Positions 5,527-9,543 of a stretch of DNA of 9,543 nt are shown one piece after another; position 1 is the stretch's first letter; each line of letters opens with the position of its first letter. The position numbers and the translations under genes were made by a program. The stretch comes from an uncultured Bacillota bacterium. Its GTDB lineage: Bacteria > Bacillota > Clostridia > Peptostreptococcales > Anaerovoracaceae. Location: NCBI GenBank assembly GCA_949287115.1, contig CASEFF010000005.1, positions 1-9,543 on the forward strand, read 5' to 3'. Under the pieces are notes generated by a model. That model was not told the DNA's origin. It was given only the letters and a program-made list of their open reading frames with translations, and ran no database searches.

Positions 5527-6984
5527 TCAGCGCATATTCTTAATAAACGCCTTATACCCCCTATAAGCCTCGTAAACGTCTGCTTTACTGGTTATCTCCC
5601 ATGGCGCGTGCATACACAGCACGGCCACGCCGCTGTCTATGACTTCCATGCCGTAATTTGCCATGATGTAGGCGATGGTACCGCCGCCGCCTGCGTCCAC
5701 TTTTCCCAGCTCCGCAAACTGATAAGCCACGCCATCGTCGTCCAGAACTTTTCTCAGCTCCGCCAGATACTCGGCATTGGCATCGTTGGAGCCGCTCTTG
5801 CCGCGGCTTCCCGTGAACTTGTTGAACACGAGACCTCTCGCAAAGAACGCCGAGCTCCTCTTTTCGAAAACATCCGCGTACATCGGGTCGTAGGCCGCGC
5901 TCACGTCGGACGACAGCATCTTCGAGTTGCCGAGAGCGCGTCTTACCTTCAGGCCGGACGTCTCGCCCATGAGAGCCAGTATCTCCGCCACCGTATTCTC
6001 GAAGAATCTTGAATGCATACCGGTGGCTCCGACGCTGCCGATCTCCTCCTTGTCGACGAGGATGCAGCACGACGTTCTTTCCGGCTCTTCCACATCCAGC
6101 ATGGCGAACAGGGATGTGAAGGCGCACACCCTGTCGTCCTGACCGTATGCCATCACCATGCTCCTGTCAAATCCCATGTCTCTGGCCCTTCCGGCAGGCA
6201 CGACTTCCAGTTCGGCCGATACGAAATCATCCTCCGTCATGCCGTACTTGTCCTCGAGTATGGCGAGTATGTTCTTTCTGACCGCATCCCTGGCCTCTTT
6301 AACATCCTTCGCATCCTTCGCTTTTTCGCCATCCGCGCCGTCATCGCACGCCGCATCTTTTCCCGTCTCCCCGGCACCGGCAGGGCGGCTGCCGATGAGA
6401 AGATCCAGCTTCTCGCCTTCTATGACGATACCGGCCTTCTTTTCCATCTGCTTGCCGGCCAGATGGATCAGCAGATCCGTCACTGCGAATACGGGATCAC
6501 CGTCGTCCTCGCCTATGCACACATCCGTCACGCTGCCGTCCTTGCAGGCCACCACTCCGTGTATCGCCAGCGGCAGCGTCACCCACTGGTACTTCTTTAT
6601 GCCGCCGTAATAATGGGTGTCGAGATACGCCAGCTCTTCGCTCTCGTAGAGCGGATTCTGCTTTACGTCCATACGCGGCGAGTCTATGTGCGCGCCCAGT
6701 ATGTTCATGCCCTCTTCCAGCGGTCTCTTTCCGATGTTGAAAAGCACCACGCTCTTTTTCATGCATACGGCGTATACCTTGTCGCCGCTTTTAAGTTTTT
6801 CCCCCGAGGCGATGAGCCCGTTCAGATCGCGGTATCCCTTTTCCTCCGCCATCCTCACTGTCAGCTTCACGCACTCGCGTTCCGTCTTCCCCTCGTCCAG
6901 ACAGGCTTTGTAGGCGTCGTTTATCCTTTCCAGCTCCGCCACATCAGCCTGACCGTAGGAAGACCATACATTGTCCTTCTTCAT
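5527..6984 (-). CDS. M18 family zinc aminopeptidase
   Basis: This 485-residue protein is a cytosolic metallo-aminopeptidase of family M18 that removes N-terminal residues from peptides, probably as a large oligomer like other family members. Motifs in order: GAHIDSPRMDVKQNPL (97-112) with metal ligand His99; HYYGGIKKYQW (124-134); AYGQDDRVCAF (279-289); DKEEIGSVGATGMHS (311-325) with the catalytic and metal-binding glutamates 313-314; SSDVSAAYDP (358-367) with a likely ligand Asp360; and MHAPWEITSKADVYEAYRGY (458-477) with His459. Residues about 201-232, right after GSRP, form a charged, low-complexity insert rich in Ala, Asp, Lys and Gly (KAKDAKDVKEARDA). It looks longer than in relatives as I remember them. 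The ATG follows the regulator stop by 11 bases, and GGGAGGTGA containing that stop acts as a somewhat distant ribosome binding site. It is the last gene of the aconitase operon and is followed by the terminator at 5467-5439. Confidence 0.92.
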   Translation of the reverse strand: MKKDNVWSSYGQADVAELERINDAYKACLDEGKTERECVKLTVRMAEEKGYRDLNGLIASGEKLKSGDKVYAVCMKKSVVLFNIGKRPLEEGMNILGAHIDSPRMDVKQNPLYESEELAYLDTHYYGGIKKYQWVTLPLAIHGVVACKDGSVTDVCIGEDDGDPVFAVTDLLIHLAGKQMEKKAGIVIEGEKLDLLIGSRPAGAGETGKDAACDDGADGEKAKDAKDVKEARDAVRKNILAILEDKYGMTEDDFVSAELEVVPAGRARDMGFDRSMVMAYGQDDRVCAFTSLFAMLDVEEPERTSCCILVDKEEIGSVGATGMHSRFFENTVAEILALMGETSGLKVRRALGNSKMLSSDVSAAYDPMYADVFEKRSSAFFARGLVFNKFTGSRGKSGSNDANAEYLAELRKVLDDDGVAYQFAELGKVDAGGGGTIAYIMANYGMEVIDSGVAVLCMHAPWEITSKADVYEAYRGYKAFIKNMR

Positions 6985-6995
6985 ATGTTATCAGG

Positions 6996-7667
6996 TCACC
7001 TCCCGTTGCCGCACCTTCGTTCCTTCGCTCTGTCTATATGGATCTCCATGGCAAGGGCGCCGGCTTTCACGTCCCTGTCCTTGAACGCCTTGAATATCGC
7101 TCTGTGCTCCTCCAGCACCGTCGGCAGATAGTCGTCATCGTAGACGGACTCGGCCCCCTTGTACCTGAGAAAGCTCTGATAGGACGACAGCAGCTTTTTC
7201 AGCATCTTGTTATGGGACGCCTCGTATATCACCTGATGAAAACCGGTGTTTATGGTCAGCATCTTGTCGACGTCGTTCCTCATGGTGTAGAATTCCATGA
7301 ATTCGAACGTCTCCTCCAGCCTGTCCATCTCCTCGTCCGTTATGCGCTCTATCGCCCATTTCACGGCCTGTACTTCGTACGCCTTCCTCAGCTCGAACAT
7401 ATCCTCGTAATCCTGATCCGTCATGCCCACGACGAAAGCGCCGCGGTTAAGGATGTTCTCAACGAGTCCGTCGCTCTCCAGCTGGCGCAGCGCCTCCCTC
7501 ACGGGAGTTCTGCTGACGCCGTACGTCTTGCACAGCTGCTGCTCCGTCAGTTTCTCCCCCGGCTTGAATCTGCCGGTCAGTATGTCCTTCTGCAGCTTGC
7601 CCAGCAGGCTCGTGGAAAGAGGCGCGTTGCTCATCTCCGTTTCATCTGAAAACTTATACAGCACCAT
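6996..7667 (-). CDS. GntR family transcription regulator, FCD (FadR) subfamily
   Basis: The 223-residue protein has an N-terminal winged helix-turn-helix (about residues 17-80), with the typical GntR string LTEQQLCKTYGVSRTPVREA at 40-59 followed by LRQLESDGLVE. The all-helical FCD ligand domain follows (about 87-216). FCD domains usually bind a metal through one Asp and several His and sense small carboxylic acids. Here His144 (NTGFHQ), His188 (EEHRAIF) and His210 (MEIHIDRA) are the candidate ligands, while the position usually taken by Asp in the D-x3-H motif is Asn140. The ATG at 7667 has AGGTGGTGG upstream; a second ATG at 7634 has only a badly spaced GGAG. The gene lies 21 bases after the isocitrate dehydrogenase stop and 11 bases before the peptidase, so it is co-transcribed with them and may control the operon. 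The effector is unknown; citrate or a related acid is a guess from context. Confidence 0.92.
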   Translation of the reverse strand: MVLYKFSDETEMSNAPLSTSLLGKLQKDILTGRFKPGEKLTEQQLCKTYGVSRTPVREALRQLESDGLVENILNRGAFVVGMTDQDYEDMFELRKAYEVQAVKWAIERITDEEMDRLEETFEFMEFYTMRNDVDKMLTINTGFHQVIYEASHNKMLKKLLSSYQSFLRYKGAESVYDDDYLPTVLEEHRAIFKAFKDRDVKAGALAMEIHIDRAKERRCGNGR

Positions 7668-7688
7668 ATCACGCCACCACCTGCCGGA

Positions 7689-8816
7689 CTACAGACGTCC
7701 GAGGACGAAATCCGTAAACTCGGCCGCAGTGTTGCCGGTGCCGTCTCCCGGCATGTCCAGCGCTTCCTGAGCCGCGTCGAGAGCCGCCTCCAGCCTTGCC
7801 GCGCTGTCGGTCATGCCTATGTGTCTCAGCATCATTACCGCCGCCCTGTTGATGCTGGCAGGATTGGCGTACTCGCCGATGCCTTCTTCCATCATCCTCG
7901 GAGCCGATCCGTGGATTGCCTCGAACATGGCGTATCTGCTGCCGATGTTGGCGCTTCCGGCCGTGCCGACGCCGCCCTGGAGCTGGGCCGCTTCATCGGT
8001 GATGATATCGCCGTACAGGTTAGGCAGTATCACCACGTTGAAATTGCTGTTTATCTGATCGTTGACAAGATTTGCCGCCATGATATCCACGTACCAGTCG
8101 TCGGTCTTTATGTCGGGATAATCCCTGGCCACATCGTAGCAGAGGCTCAGGAACTTTCCGTCCGTCTTCTTCATGATGTTGGCCTTCGTGACGATGGAAA
8201 CATTCTTATTGCCGTTGTTCTTCGCATACTCGAAGGCTGCGCGCGCCAGTCTCGTCGTCCCTATGGTCGTCGTAACTTTGAAGTCTATTGAAATATCGTC
8301 GTTTATATATATGACGCGGCTTCCCAGAGCGTACTCACCTTCCGTGTTCTCCCTGTAGAATATCCAGTCGATGTTCTTCTCGGGTATAACGACCGGTCGC
8401 ACGTTGGCGAAGAGATCCAGCTCCCTTCTCAAAGTTACGTTGGCGCTCTCTATATTGGGCAGATCATCGCCCTTGCCCGGAGTTGTCGTAGGACCCTTGA
8501 GCAGCAGGTCGCACTCCTTTATGGCAGCCAGCACGTCGGCAGGCACCGTCTCCATCTTCGCGATCCTGTTTTCCAGTGTCAGTCCGTCGATCTTCCTCAG
8601 CTCTATCTTTCCTGCAGCAATCTCGTCAGCCAGCAGCTTTTCCAGTATGCTGCGGCAGGAATCCATGATGATGGGGCCTATGCCGTCTCCGTCTATCGTG
8701 CCTATCACGATCTTGTCCATGGCGGAAAAATCGGGCATTGCAGGAGAACTCTTAAGCCTCTCGACCCTTGCTATCTGATCTTCTATTATCTTTGCGAAAT
8801 GTTCCGCGTATGTCAT
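7689..8816 (-). CDS. icd: Isocitrate dehydrogenase (isocitrate/isopropylmalate dehydrogenase family)
   Basis: This 375-residue cytosolic enzyme oxidatively decarboxylates isocitrate to 2-oxoglutarate. An N-terminal extension of about 30 residues precedes the family start KIVIGTIDGDGIGP (35-48). Substrate-binding residues match isocitrate dehydrogenases: Ser124 in NIESANVTLRRELDLFANVRP (with Arg130 and Arg140), Tyr154 in YRENTEGEY, Lys211 in VTKANIMKKTDG, and the metal-binding aspartates Asp244 (DIMAAN), Asp270 and Asp274 (NLYGDIITDEAAQ). The coenzyme segment reads HGSAPRMMEEGIGEYANPAS (302-321). It has neither the Lys-Tyr of NADP enzymes (HGTAPKYAG) nor the Asp-Ile of common NAD enzymes (HGSAPDI), so cofactor choice is uncertain. 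The aconitase stop is one base before this ATG, and AAAGGAGG lies within the aconitase tail, so translation is tightly coupled. This context supports isocitrate over 3-isopropylmalate as substrate. The gene symbol is assigned by function. Confidence 0.9.
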   Translation of the reverse strand: MTYAEHFAKIIEDQIARVERLKSSPAMPDFSAMDKIVIGTIDGDGIGPIIMDSCRSILEKLLADEIAAGKIELRKIDGLTLENRIAKMETVPADVLAAIKECDLLLKGPTTTPGKGDDLPNIESANVTLRRELDLFANVRPVVIPEKNIDWIFYRENTEGEYALGSRVIYINDDISIDFKVTTTIGTTRLARAAFEYAKNNGNKNVSIVTKANIMKKTDGKFLSLCYDVARDYPDIKTDDWYVDIMAANLVNDQINSNFNVVILPNLYGDIITDEAAQLQGGVGTAGSANIGSRYAMFEAIHGSAPRMMEEGIGEYANPASINRAAVMMLRHIGMTDSAARLEAALDAAQEALDMPGDGTGNTAAEFTDFVLGRL

Positions 8817-8817
8817 C

Positions 8818-9543
8818 TTAACCCTCCTTTATGGCGTTGATCTTGCCGCCCTTGAGTATCATGTTCATCTCCAGATCGGAGAAGTTAGGCTTCGTATCGT
8901 ATACGAGACCCTTCGTCACGTTCTTCACCTTCACGGTATCGCCCTTCACCTGCTGAGGCGCATTCTCGATCACCAGCTCGTCGCCCAGCTCAAACGTATC
9001 GTAATCGGCAGGATCCGCAAACACGAGAGGCAGTATACCGCTGTTTATCAGGTTCGACCTGTGTATCCTTGCAAAGGACTTGGCTATGACGAACTTCACG
9101 CCCAGGTAGAGCGGAGCCAGCGCCGCGTGCTCACGGCTGCTTCCCTGACCGTAGTTCTCTCCTCCGATGATGGCGCATTTGCCCGCCTCGTGACATCGCT
9201 GCGAGAACCCGCCGTCTATCTTCTCGAAGCAGTAGTTGGAAAGGTGCGGTATGTTCGACCTGTAAGGCAGAAGTCTCGAATCGGAAGGCATGATGTCGTC
9301 CGTCGTGATGTTGTCTCCGGCGTGGAGCACGACCCTGGCCTCCACCGTCTCAGGCAGCGCTGTGTTCCTCGGGAACGGCTTGATGTTCGGTCCCATGGCA
9401 ACATCCGTGTTGTCCTTGTTATGCCCTTCAGGGTAAACGATGAAATTGTCGTTAGGCGTAAAGTCCACGGCTGCGATATCAGGCAGGCTCTCCCCGCTCG
9501 TCATTCCGTCCGTCAGCACTCCCTTTATGGCGGAAATGGCCGC
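8818..9543 (-). CDS. Aconitate hydratase, C-terminal part; N-terminus beyond the right edge
   Basis: About 241 C-terminal residues of an aconitase are visible, and the frame is open to the right edge (the eight codons before the GTG at 9519 read AAISAIKG). Aconitase isomerises citrate and isocitrate using a [4Fe-4S] cluster; the cluster cysteines lie in the missing N-terminal domains. What remains is the end of the core and linker (PNDNFIVYPEG) and the swivel domain: HAGDNITTDDIMP, then GGENYGQGSSREHAALAPLY with the substrate-binding Ser and Arg of the QGSSREHAA loop, and SFARIHRSNLINSGILPL. The layout, with the swivel domain at the C-terminus of one chain, fits aconitases of about 640 residues or longer rather than two-subunit isopropylmalate dehydratase. 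The stop TAA is separated from the isocitrate dehydrogenase ATG by one base, and the tail carries that gene's ribosome binding site. The two enzymes catalyse consecutive steps. Confidence 0.93.
   Translation of the reverse strand, partial: AAISAIKGVLTDGMTSGESLPDIAAVDFTPNDNFIVYPEGHNKDNTDVAMGPNIKPFPRNTALPETVEARVVLHAGDNITTDDIMPSDSRLLPYRSNIPHLSNYCFEKIDGGFSQRCHEAGKCAIIGGENYGQGSSREHAALAPLYLGVKFVIAKSFARIHRSNLINSGILPLVFADPADYDTFELGDELVIENAPQQVKGDTVKVKNVTKGLVYDTKPNFSDLEMNMILKGGKINAIKEG
8823..8830 (-). promoter_or_regulatory. Ribosome binding site of isocitrate dehydrogenase inside the aconitase end
   Basis: AAAGGAGG overlaps the last codons of the aconitase gene and sits six bases before the ATG at 8816. 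With only one base between the aconitase stop and this ATG, ribosomes can pass directly from one gene to the next. Confidence 0.8.

Noticed and set aside
6013..7131. 372-codon open frame on the + strand opposite the M18 and regulator genes
   Set aside because: It is antisense to two proteins with strong family motifs, its translation has no recognisable domain, and it crosses the boundary between them. It is a shadow frame produced by GC-biased codons.
7689..8816. 3-isopropylmalate dehydrogenase (LeuB) as the identity of this dehydrogenase
   Set aside because: The SANVTLRR substrate segment with Ser124 and the adjacent single-chain aconitase fit isocitrate as the substrate.

Overview
The window is a densely packed stretch of a bacterial chromosome with no gene-free gap over about 130 bases. 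Strong GGAGG-type ribosome binding sites, a MurE with the DNPR motif of meso-diaminopimelate-adding enzymes, protein styles typical of anaerobic Firmicutes and moderately high GC together suggest a member of the class Clostridia. That placement is inference; no rRNA or other phylogenetic marker is present. Isoleucine is often encoded by ATA, which is unusual at this base composition.

Layout. On the + strand, bases 1-1876 hold the end of an MBOAT O-acyltransferase gene followed by a membrane-anchored SGNH/GDSL-like partner. Together they probably acylate an exported glycan or wall polymer. All other genes are on the - strand and read right to left. Farthest upstream is a TCA-branch cluster: the C-terminal part of an aconitase (running off the right edge), an isocitrate dehydrogenase, a GntR/FCD-type regulator and an M18 aminopeptidase. 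These genes are 1 to about 21 bases apart, so they look like one operon. Next comes a 130-base regulatory gap with a consensus promoter, an intrinsic terminator and a perfect 20-base palindrome. It leads into a second operon: a trans-sulfuration-family PLP enzyme, diaminopimelate epimerase (dapF) and MurE. The last two overlap by an ATGA and act on consecutive steps of peptidoglycan precursor synthesis. murE then runs tail to tail into the SGNH gene, with a 20-base overlap of the coding ends.

How the genes fit together. Aconitase and isocitrate dehydrogenase convert citrate to 2-oxoglutarate, the carbon skeleton for glutamate. The adjacent FCD-type regulator is a plausible sensor of a related carboxylic acid. 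DapF makes meso-diaminopimelate, and MurE attaches it to UDP-MurNAc-dipeptide. The PLP enzyme links the operon to sulfur amino acid metabolism. Most of this is ordinary core metabolism. The most unusual structure is the leader of the PLP-dapF-murE operon, where a strong promoter is followed within about 10 bases by a textbook terminator hairpin and then a second perfect hairpin next to the ribosome binding site. I see no mobile element, CRISPR array, tRNA or rRNA.
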